Shown here: piece after piece, positions 27,383 to 36,992 of the stretch
Position numbering within the stretch: position 1 is the stretch's first letter
Layout of the letters: the number at the start of each line of letters is the position of its first letter
Origin: Gammaproteobacteria bacterium
Lineage (GTDB): Bacteria > Pseudomonadota > Gammaproteobacteria > Ga0077536
Assembly (NCBI GenBank): GCA_021773835.1
Contig: JAJFJQ010000032.1
Location: forward strand, 1 to 64,000
Length of the DNA stretch: 64,000 nt
Direction of reading: 5' to 3'
The notes under the pieces: model-generated
The model's input: only the letters and a program-made list of their open reading frames with translations
Databases searched by the model: none
Told to the model about the DNA's origin: nothing
Position numbers and translations under genes: made by a program

Positions 27383-28399
27383 CTATCGCTCGCGGTCTCT
27401 TGATAAAGGTCGAAACGAATCGTCGCCTCGAAGGTAGGTTAAGTGGCTATCTTTGTCTGGAAATTCGGCATTGCTTTGGCTCCACCAAAAAACGGGCTGA
27501 GGAGAACTCGCACTATAGTCATTATGTATATAGGCGTCGGCGATTTTGGGCGAAGAACACCGTGACAGTATTCTAACGGCAGACCTTTGTGTGAGCTCTT
27601 GCGTTAATAAATCGATCGCGGACTGATACAGCGATAAATCGTCATCTACGCATTCAAGGTGGACTATCTGCGCTCTTCGATACTCCTTGCCCTCATATAA
27701 CCGGCTAATTGAATAGCCAACAAACTCGGTTCCACGCATAAAGCGCAGCCAAACGTATTCCCCAACGTTCTCCGGCGCCGTTGAAAACCACTCGATTTCC
27801 CAAGGATGGAGATTAGGAGCAAGTGCGCTAAATTGGCGAGACCGCAGCTGTTCAAGCTCACTGTTAGACGGTGGACTCTCTATTGCATGCAGATCATATT
27901 GTTCGTTATCTGAACCAAGTTTCCTTCCAATAGAACTAAACCGTTTCAAGGTCGACCGAGCTGTTGAGCGCCAGTTATTCATTTTATTAAACAGTAAAAC
28001 GGGTGACAAATTGTTCCAGCCTAACTTTAAAACGATTTTTTGACTGATTTCGGTGCCGCGCACTGAAAGGATCGGTTGTTCGCGGCGCATTAACGTTTGT
28101 AGTACCCGGATCCCTAGTCCTATCGGCTGATATGCGGGTTGGCAGTACCATTCTGACGTTTCTTGGACAGAGTAATTTTGTCCACTCGATTTATAGTCTC
28201 TTAACTGGCTGTCTATAAACGCAATGCATTCTCCTTTTGCCAAGGCAATTACCGGTTCGGCATTGGTCCGGGAAAAGTACCGCCAGTTGACGAAGTCCTC
28301 CAGTTCAGACTCCGACCAGCTCGAAAATCGAGTCTTTCGCAAATGCGCGATAACAGCTGGGATATGTTGAACACTCAGCGATTCGATTTCGATAGCCAT
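27383..28399 (-). CDS. GNAT-fold N-acyltransferase-like protein
   Basis: This 338-residue protein is probably of the GNAT superfamily. The N-terminal 130 residues contain the FVNWRYF segment and YQPIGLGIRVLQTLMRREQPIL, a position where GNATs bind the pantetheine of CoA or a carrier. A second half (LHPWEIEWFSTAPENVG, VWLRFMRGTEFVGYSIS) looks like a second GNAT-like repeat, as in FemAB-type or tandem GNAT enzymes. It sits between a possible deacetylase and the adenylation/carrier pair, which makes it the best candidate for transferring the activated group from carrier protein to an amino sugar (inference). Family assignment is by pattern only. Confidence 0.55.
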   Translation of the reverse strand: MAIEIESLSVQHIPAVIAHLRKTRFSSWSESELEDFVNWRYFSRTNAEPVIALAKGECIAFIDSQLRDYKSSGQNYSVQETSEWYCQPAYQPIGLGIRVLQTLMRREQPILSVRGTEISQKIVLKLGWNNLSPVLLFNKMNNWRSTARSTLKRFSSIGRKLGSDNEQYDLHAIESPPSNSELEQLRSRQFSALAPNLHPWEIEWFSTAPENVGEYVWLRFMRGTEFVGYSISRLYEGKEYRRAQIVHLECVDDDLSLYQSAIDLLTQELTQRSAVRILSRCSSPKIADAYIHNDYSASSPQPVFWWSQSNAEFPDKDSHLTYLRGDDSFRPLSRDRER

Positions 28400-28429
28400 G
28401 AAATACTTACCAAATCCGGATTCAATTAA

Positions 28430-29668
28430 TCATCCGAAGGACAATTTAAATTCTGAAGCCGACGTCGTTTCTTCCAACGTATATGCCGATACTTCGATGT
28501 CATTACATAAAACTCGAATATTACGATTGCGAGTCGCCAACCCAAACTGATGATCTTTGAGGTCATTAATGTCTAGCGAAGGGAATCTGATGTCGTCGGG
28601 ACGAAAATGAATCTCATCATTGACAACAGTCGCGTTGTCGCGCAGCACTAAGTAGTCAAGTAATTTCGACGTGGACGAAAGCTTAATTCTACCGGCGTTA
28701 TGTTCGTTGGCTAGTTGGACAAAAGTATCGCGAGTCGCTTGCGGGATATGTTGCCTATTTTCGTTCAGTTCTCCATGCCGTTTTCCTAAATGCGTATAGA
28801 GGATCATCGTTCCTTCGGATTGAATTAGTTTAGTAATCGTTTCAGGGTTTAGGATCTTGCTAATACCATCGATATCGCCCAATTGCCAACTACCGAACCG
28901 TGGAAAGCAATAGAATTCCGTTCCGTCAGGAAATTTGTGCCGATAATATTGTCTGTTCGCAGCGCGCGAATATGTGAATACCGTCGGATTGCGAAATTGC
29001 TGAAGTCCCGCTGTGAGGTTATCTAGGACGGAGATTGCGGTTCGTGTCGTTTTACTGAATCGCAATCCGGACTCCTGATACCATCGATGGCGACTGAGCG
29101 TGCGATCTTGGCCTATGGGCGCCCGTACCAAATTTCCGTTCCAGATATAGCGAATGCCGGCGGATTTAACTAAATCTAATGTATACAGATCGTTCTCGTA
29201 AACGTATCCAGCAGTGTCCTTAATGGTCGGTGTAGACGTTACATGCGGTCTGTGCAGTAGGTTCCCGATAAAATTCGAATGATCGGTCCAAACTTTAGGA
29301 ACGATCGAGTACTTCAGTAGTAAATCAATTCCTGCGAGAGCATCTGATCTTGTAAAGCGATAGTTGCCAGAAAAAATAAAGTCGCCCCACGTGTGCAATG
29401 TGTCGTGCATGTGGGCGCCAATACACTCGGGACGATCTCCTAAAGACACCTGCTCGGTGGCCTGTAAATTTTTATTCGTAATAAAAAAGGAATCGGCAAA
29501 GGGGAGCGCCAATTCCTCCCAAATAAAAGTGTGAACCTCTTGCCAGTTATCTAATGCTGTGAAATCGGGATCGCTAGATAGAGCGAACCAACATTGGTAC
29601 GGAGGAGGGTAGGCGAGAAGCCCGAGTTCCTTTGATTGTTGTACGATGCGACTCATCGATTGATGCAA
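28430..29668 (-). CDS. Possible carbohydrate deacetylase-like protein, unassigned
   Basis: This 412-residue protein has no family I can name firmly. It has features reminiscent of NodB-fold deacetylases: an early acidic pair in ALSSDPDFTALD, a central His-rich stretch (GAHMHDTLHTWGDF), the segment TSTPTIKDTAGYVYEND, and later ILYTHLGKRHGEL with another conserved-looking His. There is no signal peptide. It lies in the operon between the carbamoyltransferase and the GNAT-like gene. If it is a deacetylase it could expose an amine that the GNAT-like protein then acylates (inference). It could equally be a different metal-dependent hydrolase. Confidence 0.45.
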   Translation of the reverse strand: MHQSMSRIVQQSKELGLLAYPPPYQCWFALSSDPDFTALDNWQEVHTFIWEELALPFADSFFITNKNLQATEQVSLGDRPECIGAHMHDTLHTWGDFIFSGNYRFTRSDALAGIDLLLKYSIVPKVWTDHSNFIGNLLHRPHVTSTPTIKDTAGYVYENDLYTLDLVKSAGIRYIWNGNLVRAPIGQDRTLSRHRWYQESGLRFSKTTRTAISVLDNLTAGLQQFRNPTVFTYSRAANRQYYRHKFPDGTEFYCFPRFGSWQLGDIDGISKILNPETITKLIQSEGTMILYTHLGKRHGELNENRQHIPQATRDTFVQLANEHNAGRIKLSSTSKLLDYLVLRDNATVVNDEIHFRPDDIRFPSLDINDLKDHQFGLATRNRNIRVLCNDIEVSAYTLEETTSASEFKLSFG

Positions 29669-29748
29669 ACAGTCCTAGTTCCTAAGTGCGTTAGTCGCTT
29701 TCAAGATCCGCAACTATTTGAATTATTGCGCAGGGAGCTGCTTGTCAC

Positions 29749-31503
29749 CTATGGCTTCGATAACCTAATGTTTCCAAGATAAAGGCGATCAATTTTGACA
29801 CGCATAAACGTTTCAATGGCGATCGACGGCGTGGCAATCATTGGTTGGGAGCGAACGTTGAAGGAGGTATTCAGCGTGCAATATATACCGGTACGCTTAC
29901 CTATCTCTTCGATTAAGTAGTGAAACATTGGGTTTTTTGCTCTATCTACGGTTTGAACCCTCGCGGATCCATCTACGTGAGTTATTCCTGGCAGTTTAGA
30001 TTGCCAGTCGGGAGCAACTTGACAAGTCGCCAGCATATACTCGAACGGAGCTGCACTGGTATCAATTTCAAAATAGTCACGAGCGTGCTCCATCGTTACC
30101 GCAGGAGCGAACGGACGGAACCCTTCACGTAGTTTTATTATCATGTTCACCCGTGATTTGATGTCCGGGGAGGCTGGGTTCGCAATTATTGTTCGGTTGC
30201 CGAGCGCGCGCGGGCCAAACTCCATGCGACCCTGGAACCATGCCTGGACGAGGTCGTCGGCAACACCTTGAGCGGCATCGGCGGCGGCTTCCTCAACGCT
30301 ACCGAATTCTTCGACGATGAAATCACCTTCGGCGCTATCTATCGCTCGTGAAATTTCATCCTGGGTCGCTTTGGGCCCGTAGAACGGCATCTCCTGGTGA
30401 CGGCTTTTGGCAAGATCTTCACCGCTTTTGTGGGCAGCGAAGAGTGCTGCGCCGAGAGACGTCCCGTCGTCGCCAGCGGCTGGCTGGATATAGAAATCGG
30501 AGAATATGTTTTGCTCAATTAGTTTGCCGTTGAATGTGCAGTTCAGAGCCACACCACCAGCCATACACAGATTATTTAGACCGGTAGCTTTTTGCCAATG
30601 GGAAATATTGTGCAATAGTGCTCGCTCTAAACATTCCTGTGCGGCAGCGGCAAAATCGTAGTGCTTCTGCTCCATGGTTTCGACGTCGTCGGGTGTTTGT
30701 ATGATCCGACCAAAACTTTCAAGGACGTCTCGATAAAGCGGGTCTCGGGATTTAGTACCGGTAAGGTTTTGGTATTGTATTTCGAATTTGCCGTTATCTC
30801 GCAAATCCACAAAATCATCGAAAAATTGTCTAAAAGAACTTGGCTCCCCATAGGGAGCCAATCCCATTAGCTTGTATTCGTCGGCATTGAACTTAAAGCC
30901 TAAATGGCGAGTTACAAGGCTATACAATATGCCAATTGAATTCGGAATAGAGATCTGGTCCAGTCGATTGAAGGTGCCGTCGTTAACCTCGTATATCGTG
31001 AGTGATTCGAGTTCGCCCATTCCATCACAAACGACGCACAATGATTGTTCGAAATTGCTCGGGAAATAGGCGCTTGCGGCATGCGCGAGATGATGATTTA
31101 TCGACTGGAATTTCGTCTCCGCGGCTTGTAACCCTAGCTTGTCTTCACACAATCTAACCTGTAGATCTGGATTGAGAACCTGCTCATAAAGGTCGGGTTC
31201 GAATTTTTGATAAAAAGCCGCAGCCGTACGATAGTTGAAGCCATGAGCAACTATGTCGACATCATTTATAGAAATGCCGGCTTCGTCTAAGCAAAATTCA
31301 ATCGAAAGTTGAGGAAATCGGTTAGTGTGCTTTTCGTCACAAAATCGCTCTTCCGCCGCCGCCGCAATTACCTTCCCGTCCACAAGTAATGTGGCTGCAC
31401 TATCCAATCCTTGCACCATTCGTTCTTCGCCCGGTAACAGATCTGGATTGCGGGCTGCGAACGCGGTAGACGCGTTTAAACCGCTGTATCCAAGTACAAT
31501 CAT
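29749..31503 (-). CDS. Carbamoyltransferase (NodU/CmcH/TobZ family)
   Basis: This 584-residue enzyme is a clear O-carbamoyltransferase. The frame is open to 31554, but the ATG at 31503 (MIVLGYSGLN) is preferred, with AAGAGGAA upstream and the family's usual N-terminal GYSGLN start. The N-terminal YrdC/Kae1-like half carries NHHLAHAASAYF, the metal/nucleotide histidines, and CDGMGE. The C-terminal half has AGGVALNC and the hallmark EFGPRALGNR. Such enzymes make carbamoyl-adenylate from carbamoyl phosphate and ATP and pass it to a sugar hydroxyl. It is the first gene of the minus-strand operon, with a possible operator at 31611-31631 upstream. It indicates that the polymer or an attached small molecule carries carbamoyl groups. 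Confidence 0.93.
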   Translation of the reverse strand: MIVLGYSGLNASTAFAARNPDLLPGEERMVQGLDSAATLLVDGKVIAAAAEERFCDEKHTNRFPQLSIEFCLDEAGISINDVDIVAHGFNYRTAAAFYQKFEPDLYEQVLNPDLQVRLCEDKLGLQAAETKFQSINHHLAHAASAYFPSNFEQSLCVVCDGMGELESLTIYEVNDGTFNRLDQISIPNSIGILYSLVTRHLGFKFNADEYKLMGLAPYGEPSSFRQFFDDFVDLRDNGKFEIQYQNLTGTKSRDPLYRDVLESFGRIIQTPDDVETMEQKHYDFAAAAQECLERALLHNISHWQKATGLNNLCMAGGVALNCTFNGKLIEQNIFSDFYIQPAAGDDGTSLGAALFAAHKSGEDLAKSRHQEMPFYGPKATQDEISRAIDSAEGDFIVEEFGSVEEAAADAAQGVADDLVQAWFQGRMEFGPRALGNRTIIANPASPDIKSRVNMIIKLREGFRPFAPAVTMEHARDYFEIDTSAAPFEYMLATCQVAPDWQSKLPGITHVDGSARVQTVDRAKNPMFHYLIEEIGKRTGIYCTLNTSFNVRSQPMIATPSIAIETFMRVKIDRLYLGNIRLSKP

Positions 31504-31610
31504 GCTGTTGTTCCTCTTAAACCACGTGTGCAAAGCTGCTGGCCGTGGCACCAAAAATGCCTTACTTCGTTAGTCAAATAGCGTCCACGAATGATAGACT
31601 AGTGTTTGCT

Positions 31611-31631
31611 ATTGTCCAGTGCGTGGACAAT
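31611..31631. promoter_or_regulatory. Perfect palindrome, possible operator of the carbamoyltransferase operon
   Basis: ATTGTCCA and TGGACAAT (8-bp arms, 5-base centre GTGCG) lie 108 bases before the carbamoyltransferase start and 270 bases before the methyltransferase start, in the only intergenic region shared by the two divergent genes. It is a good candidate for a dimeric regulator site. No core promoter was identified with confidence in the surrounding 31504-31902. Confidence 0.5.
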
Positions 31632-31902
31632 GCTTGATGCAATTCGACACAGTACTGATTCACGTTTTACTAGTTACAATTTTTAGCAAATCCTAGTTGA
31701 AATTGCGGGCGCGAATTCCTATAAATCATTACTGCAGGATATCTACTGTCGATTTCAAGGATTGATCGGAAGCTAATTATCTTTCCGAATTAGTACACCA
31801 GGCTTTGAAGGTGCGATACCATCCTTGTCCTTATAAATCACGCAAATTATCGTCTGGATCTCCGTTGATATCGGTATGTCGTACGGCGAGAGGAAGCCTC
31901 AT

Positions 31903-32643
31903 ATGAGCAATGAGACTGGCGACAGCCACGACATCGATGCACAAAAGGAATTCTATGATGCAAGGTGGGCTGCGGAGCAATATGCTGGTCGATTAAAGCT
32001 TCGTCGAAGCGCTGTCATTCTCGAGTTACTGGGACAGATAAAAATTGAGCGACCCAAAATACTTGAGCTAGGTAGTGGCAGCGGTTGGTTAACTTCTATA
32101 TTGGGACAATTTGGCCCAACTACCGGTGTTGAATTATCGCCGGCGGCGATCGAAGAAGCATCAAAACGATATAGTCACGTTGAATTCGCTCAAGTCGATC
32201 TCGCGCATTGGGATCCGGCGGCAAATACACACGACGTTGTCGTCAGCCACGAAGTTTTGGAACATCTAGAAAATCAAGACCAACACCTTCAGCAGGCCTG
32301 GAAGGTGCTGCGTCCCGGCGGTTACTTGATCCTAACTACGCCGAATTACAAAACGATGCATGCATTAGAACGTGATCGTAGGGATACATGGACCACGCAG
32401 CCGATCGAAAATTGGGTTACCCGAAAAAAACTACGAATGCTTCTGCGTAGTTGCGACTTCAAAATTGAACAGGAGACGACGTGCATTCTGGGGCACGGCA
32501 ACCGCGGGATCCGCAAAGTTGTAAATTCCTTTCATGTCAACAAGATCATGAAGAATTTAGGATTAGACCAACACTTTGACTGGCTGCGCAAGCAGTGGGG
32601 TTTCGGCCTACACTTAGTCGTACTTGCTGCGAAACCTAAATAG
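31903..32643 (+). CDS. Class I SAM-dependent methyltransferase
   Basis: This 246-residue protein has the SAM motif ILELGSGSGWLTSIL, the second acidic motif GVELSPAAIEEA, and HEVLEHLENQDQ followed by VLRPGGYLILTTPN, typical of class I methyltransferases of the UbiE/COQ5-like group. The ATG at 31903 is preferred over 31876 because GAGAGGAAG stands just before it. It is divergent from the carbamoyltransferase and convergent with the next methyltransferase. The C-terminal part (LGHGNRGIRKVVNSF) is characteristic of methyltransferases in polysaccharide or lipid loci, but the substrate is unknown. Confidence 0.85.
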   Translation: MSNETGDSHDIDAQKEFYDARWAAEQYAGRLKLRRSAVILELLGQIKIERPKILELGSGSGWLTSILGQFGPTTGVELSPAAIEEASKRYSHVEFAQVDLAHWDPAANTHDVVVSHEVLEHLENQDQHLQQAWKVLRPGGYLILTTPNYKTMHALERDRRDTWTTQPIENWVTRKKLRMLLRSCDFKIEQETTCILGHGNRGIRKVVNSFHVNKIMKNLGLDQHFDWLRKQWGFGLHLVVLAAKPK

Positions 32644-32724
32644 GACGGGTCCGACTGAGATGAATTCCAAAGGCGTAAGTATTTTTGAATTTTGGATTTT
32701 ATTGCACGAAGCCGTCAAACGTCG

Positions 32725-33720
32725 CTACCTAGAGGGTAGCGCAATCGCACCTCGCGCTAACCGGCTATCGTGTGGCATTTGTGCGAAGGCTTCTCGACCC
32801 CATAGTACAACGGTATAGGCTTCTGGCTGGTAGACTTGTTCGAGTAATCGCAAACGCTCGAGAATGTCTAGCTCCACGAAACGGTCGCTTACGATTCTGT
32901 CTTCACTTAATGGTTTAAGGGTTGTTGACGCGATCGGAAGTCGGCTCTGCCGAGCATCGATATCGACTAACCATCCTTTTCCTTCTGAGATCCAACCTTG
33001 AAGTGCCGCAGCGCGCCATCCCCCGCCTGCATAGTCAAGCAACGCCAATATATCGCTTAAATCGAACAATCTTTCGCGGGGATTTTTATAGGCATCCAAA
33101 TACAACGGTAGGCCGTCTCCAAGCCCGCGCCATCCGTAAGCTAAATCGACAAAATTACATGCACGTACCCACTCGAACCATTCGAGATCTTGGGTCTCCT
33201 TCGCAAGGATCTCCAAAATGCTCTTGCGCCTGATGCGCTCCACACTTCCTAGTCGACCATAGACGTAAAAGAAACCAATGCTATTTTCATGGCTCAATTG
33301 GGAAATGTTGCGCCAAGCAACATTCGGATCCCGTAAATGATGTAGTACGCCCATGCAGGTGATAACGTCGAATTTTCCGAGTTCGGCGAGATCGTCCTCA
33401 AGATCGACCTGCTTGAATTCGACGTTATCAAAACCTTCTTCACGAAACCGCTCGCGTGCGTGATCGAGAGCAGTTTCGCTATAGTCGATAGCCGTATACG
33501 TATGGCCGGGAAAATCCCTGACGAGTTCCAGCAATCGATTTCCAGAGCCGACCCCAACATCCAATAGGTTTAATCCGGTGTCCGGCAGGGAGTTTTCGAT
33601 TTGGTAAAGTTTTACTAGATTGACTAATTCTCGTGCTGGCGGCATCGGACCAGTCCCCGGATACGGATGGCTCTCGTAAAGTTCTCGAAGTTGGTCATTG
33701 GTTTGATTATCGCTGGCCAC
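32725..33720 (-). CDS. Class I SAM-dependent methyltransferase, larger type
   Basis: This 331-residue protein has the N-terminal motif YESHPYPGTG followed by LLDVGVGSGNRLLEL (SAM site), TAIDYSETALDHAR and CMGVLHHLRDP. These match a group of methyltransferases with an extended C-terminal domain of about 130 residues (ILALLDYAGGGWRAAALQGW). It stands alone on the minus strand, with about 400 bases without a recognised gene before the next one. It may methylate the glycan or a lipid-linked intermediate; this is inference from context. Confidence 0.82.
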   Translation of the reverse strand: MASDNQTNDQLRELYESHPYPGTGPMPPARELVNLVKLYQIENSLPDTGLNLLDVGVGSGNRLLELVRDFPGHTYTAIDYSETALDHARERFREEGFDNVEFKQVDLEDDLAELGKFDVITCMGVLHHLRDPNVAWRNISQLSHENSIGFFYVYGRLGSVERIRRKSILEILAKETQDLEWFEWVRACNFVDLAYGWRGLGDGLPLYLDAYKNPRERLFDLSDILALLDYAGGGWRAAALQGWISEGKGWLVDIDARQSRLPIASTTLKPLSEDRIVSDRFVELDILERLRLLEQVYQPEAYTVVLWGREAFAQMPHDSRLARGAIALPSR

Positions 33721-34124
33721 TCTCGTCTCCTGATTTCCGGTTTTGTCCGAACTTAAGCTAAGTGTTACTAGGATACTTCATCTTAGATGTGGTACCGATG
33801 CCCAATACGATCAAGTATTTATATTCACCCTAGGTGATGTCGATCCGTATCGGTATTGTCGATCATCGCATGGTGCATGATGTTGCAAGTTACCTGTTCA
33901 AGTGTGCAACGTAAAAGTCGTGAAGCTAGCGTAGTAAAAGACCTCGCGGGCGGCGGATCACCGGGACCGTGCAAGGTAGTTTGTTGTTGGCTATTAGGTG
34001 ACACAGTCTCTCGGCAGGCTAACTCGGCGATATCGGTCGAGCTTATGAAGCCATCCTACGCCGACAGGCATCTGCAAGACGCGTTATTCCCATTGGGTGC
34101 CAGGCGTAAGGATCCATCAAGCTT
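33721..34124. other. Gap without a recognised gene
   Basis: I see no supported gene here; a plus-strand ORF starting at 33856 overlaps the deacetylase gene and has no recognisable content. The promoter of the minus-strand methyltransferase should lie near 33730-33790, which is AT-rich, but no clear -35/-10 pair was found. Confidence 0.4.
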
Positions 34125-35129
34125 CTATTTTACGTTGGCACTACAAGCGCCGTTTTCCGAATACCACTGCGCGAATTCTGACAAGGTCTTGGTTTGCATC
34201 CCTGAATTATGAATGCAATGGCGGAAGGTCTCTTCGATAGTTTTTAGGAATCTCTTCAACTCGGAGGAGTCGGTTACATACGGTGTGAAACCGGGTTGCA
34301 GTGACGAGCTGTGGAACATCATCACAATGCATGGCGCGTCGTTCCGACGATATGCGTCAGCTAGTGCATTTAGCTGACGGCTTGTACTTTTTTCAGGCGA
34401 AAACTTTATCCTTTGAAGTATCTCTAATCGATCGAAGATCCCTCTCAGTCGCAAGCGGTTTAATGGCGGGTACGCTAGAAATTCGTATAGTGCGTATGCT
34501 TGTTCAAAGTTACTCCAGTTGAATCCGAAAGATACAGGTACCTCCAATAAATTGGTCGTGACCGATGAAGGCTGGCAAAGGTTATCGCCAACATAATAAG
34601 GTTTCCACGGCGCCCCTCGAAAATCAGGGCCGCCATCGCCAGAATAATCCATAAACGGACATACACTTGAATCGACAATATAGTTAAGCTCGCTAAGGAT
34701 TGAAGCTCCATCGCTATCCAATCCGTAGCGACCCGCTCTAAATGATGTCGGCGAAAGACCAAACCGCGACTCAATATGCTCAGTGACCGTAGTCAATTTT
34801 TCACGCTGTAAATCTAGTGGAAGATTACACAAGTACGACCGTACGCTATCTATATTGTGCTCTACAGGTGGCGTGTTCCAGGGGTGAATATGGCAACCGA
34901 TTTCACATCCGTTTTGTGCGATTATGCGATCGAGCACGGATGTTGCGCTAGTGTCGTCCAAAATTGGTGTATCAACGAGGTAGGTGGGCTTAATGGCGAA
35001 CGTATCGCAGATCGCTTGAAACGCGGGAACCCCCTTAATGTTTTCTACGGGGTTGTCACGGGCAGAGAACTGCCCCGACCACAGCCCTTCCTCTTCTGTA
35101 TCCACCGTAACGATTAACGTCGGCGTCAT
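34125..35129 (-). CDS. Polysaccharide deacetylase (NodB fold)
   Basis: This 334-residue protein has the NodB-type catalytic start LIVTVDTEEEG with its Asp, the metal-binding EIGCHIHPWNTPP (His-x-His), and SFRAGRYGLD, the later conserved Arg segment. There is no signal peptide. It resembles the WalW-type deacetylases of polysaccharide loci. It differs from the XrtA deacetylase at 17488, which has the DUF3473 tail. It is an isolated minus-strand gene, flanked by long gaps. It probably removes an acetyl group from a sugar in the polymer or its precursor. Confidence 0.88.
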   Translation of the reverse strand: MTPTLIVTVDTEEEGLWSGQFSARDNPVENIKGVPAFQAICDTFAIKPTYLVDTPILDDTSATSVLDRIIAQNGCEIGCHIHPWNTPPVEHNIDSVRSYLCNLPLDLQREKLTTVTEHIESRFGLSPTSFRAGRYGLDSDGASILSELNYIVDSSVCPFMDYSGDGGPDFRGAPWKPYYVGDNLCQPSSVTTNLLEVPVSFGFNWSNFEQAYALYEFLAYPPLNRLRLRGIFDRLEILQRIKFSPEKSTSRQLNALADAYRRNDAPCIVMMFHSSSLQPGFTPYVTDSSELKRFLKTIEETFRHCIHNSGMQTKTLSEFAQWYSENGACSANVK

Positions 35130-36003
35130 AGTTGCAGCAACCGGCTATATTTCAAACGTAGTAGTTTAGGTGTTTTAGATCGAAGGTCCACCAGTGCACG
35201 TTGGTAAGTCACCCTATTTCGGTTGGGTTGTGACGTTTTTTTACTGATTCTGCGAATTTGTGCTCAGAACGATCAACTACGCAGACGCTAGCAGACCAAT
35301 CTACAGTTAGGTGAGTCTGAATTGTTCGTTACCTTCATCGTAAGGATCTGAGATCGCGAACTAGGAGCTGTAGAACCGCAAGTGGCACAAGGTCTTTGGC
35401 AGCCAGAACTTCGATTCGGATGCCTCCTGTGCAAATATATAAAAAGTTATTAGATTAAGGCGGCAGTCCAACCAACCAGTAGGAGTAAAAAATCGTTAAG
35501 TTGCGCTCAATTTGGCGCGCGAGCAATGCCCTTCCGAGCATTGAAGTCTTCACTAATATAAGATGACGGCGGTTGATTAATGGTTGAACAAATGCATCTA
35601 TCAGGCGGACCGTACTTATATATGGACTGCCAAATTGACGGTAGTCTTGCAATACCGATTGTGTTGGTTCGGACAGTCGTATCGATTTAATTATGTAAAA
35701 ATAAATGTCGAGTATTACGGACTTCGGATTATATGGTCGCGTCTGTTTTCGGTATTCAACGTGATGAATTTAAATTAAAAGAGCCAACTGATCGCGAATT
35801 GGGCCAATGACGTCATATAAAGAGGTCTTCGTCGGACGACTAATGGAATTCAGTTACTGTGATGTAACAGCCTTTTGTTTTCATGCAATAGCGGTGAACG
35901 CGTTTTGTGTTTGCCGCTCAAACCCACGTCCTTATAGAGAAATTTGGTGATTGAAGAATCTCCGACCAGCTACCTCACTTTTTCCGCGCGCATTATATCC
36001 ACA
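35130..36003. other. Long AT-rich gap without a recognised gene
   Basis: There is no supported gene in about 870 bases; this is one of the most AT-rich parts of the window. Promoters of the deacetylase (minus) and polysaccharide lyase (plus) must lie here. The frame of the lyase is open from a TTG at 35944, but the signal sequence begins at the ATG at 36004. Confidence 0.4.
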
Positions 36004-36822
36004 ATGAACTTACATCATAATTTGGTCAAAGGCAGGGCGACAGCTGAAAGCGTCTCGTTGGTGGTCTTAGTCTTAATCTTGCTATCGTTATCTTCGACGG
36101 CGATTCTCGCTAGCGAGTTTGCCGATTCCTTCGATTCAAGAAACCCATCAACGAGCCGATGGCAATACGACCGTAGTGGTGAATGTGAAATCGATACGGT
36201 TTCCCCGGCAGATTCCGATCGCGGAAGTGTCGTTCGCTTTCAGGCGGGCGTGGGTGCGCGATGCGAACTCGTGCCAAGGGTCTATCGAGGTCTATTGGGT
36301 GACCTGTTGCGTGAACCATTTAAACAAGATCGTTGGTATGGCTTCAAGGTATTTCTGGCCGAACCTTGGATGATTCATGAGAAAAATGAAGTTATTGCAC
36401 AATGGCACTCGACCCGAGACAAATTTTTCGGAGACACTAATGGGCGTGGACCACCGCTCGCGATGCGAATTATCGATGGATATTTCCGTATCTCTTACGG
36501 GTGGGACGCCAGCATCAGAAGTAAGCAGAAGCATCTTGCGAAGTACACGCTCTGGTACGGGCCGCTGGTCACGGGCCAATGGGTCGATTGGTTATTCCAC
36601 GTTAAATGGTCTTATGGGGACGACGGCGTGATCCAGATCTGGAAGGACGGCGTGATGATCGTTGACCATGCGGGTCCCAACACCTACAACGATATTCGAG
36701 GGAACTATCTAAAGCTTGGCTCCTATCATCCTCCGATCGCGAGAACGGTGTTGTTGGACGATGTGTATATCGGCGGCCGAGATCCGCGTCTAATACGGAA
36801 CAAACCGGTCGAGGGGAATTAG
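36004..36822 (+). CDS. Secreted polysaccharide lyase, heparin-lyase I-like fold
   Basis: This 272-residue protein (from the ATG at 36004) has an N-terminal signal or anchor (VSLVVLVLILLSLSSTAILA) and a mature domain like the PF14099-type polysaccharide lyase/heparin lyase I fold. Visible motifs are WYGFKVFLAEPW, EVIAQWHSTRD, GPLVTGQWVDWLFHVKWS and DGVIQIWKDG, then LKLGSYHP. These jelly-roll lyases cut uronic-acid polymers by beta-elimination. Beside an AlgD-type gene making a uronate donor, it fits trimming or release of the product in the periplasm (inference). A terminator follows immediately, so it is likely a single-gene unit. Confidence 0.75.
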   Translation: MNLHHNLVKGRATAESVSLVVLVLILLSLSSTAILASEFADSFDSRNPSTSRWQYDRSGECEIDTVSPADSDRGSVVRFQAGVGARCELVPRVYRGLLGDLLREPFKQDRWYGFKVFLAEPWMIHEKNEVIAQWHSTRDKFFGDTNGRGPPLAMRIIDGYFRISYGWDASIRSKQKHLAKYTLWYGPLVTGQWVDWLFHVKWSYGDDGVIQIWKDGVMIVDHAGPNTYNDIRGNYLKLGSYHPPIARTVLLDDVYIGGRDPRLIRNKPVEGN

Positions 36823-36845
36823 AGCCACTAAACGGCGGCTCTTTT
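36821..36845 (+). terminator. Rho-independent terminator after the polysaccharide lyase
   Basis: AGAGCC (36821-36826) and GGCTCT (36837-36842) form a stem with a 10-base loop, followed by a short T-run. The stem begins within the stop codon of the lyase gene. Confidence 0.7.
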
Positions 36846-36992
36846 GGATTATTAATGCAATTGAAAACGAGCCGCATTTCTCACTTTCACGGTAAAGTCT
36901 GATTATTCGTATAAACAATCGTTGCTTCAATAGAATTAATCAAACGTGTTTTGCAGAATGCGCAATCCAATACTTCGACTACAAGGAAATTC

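Noticed and set aside
33856-34212. 118-codon plus-strand ORF
   Set aside because: It overlaps the 3' end of the deacetylase gene on the other strand and has no recognisable content.
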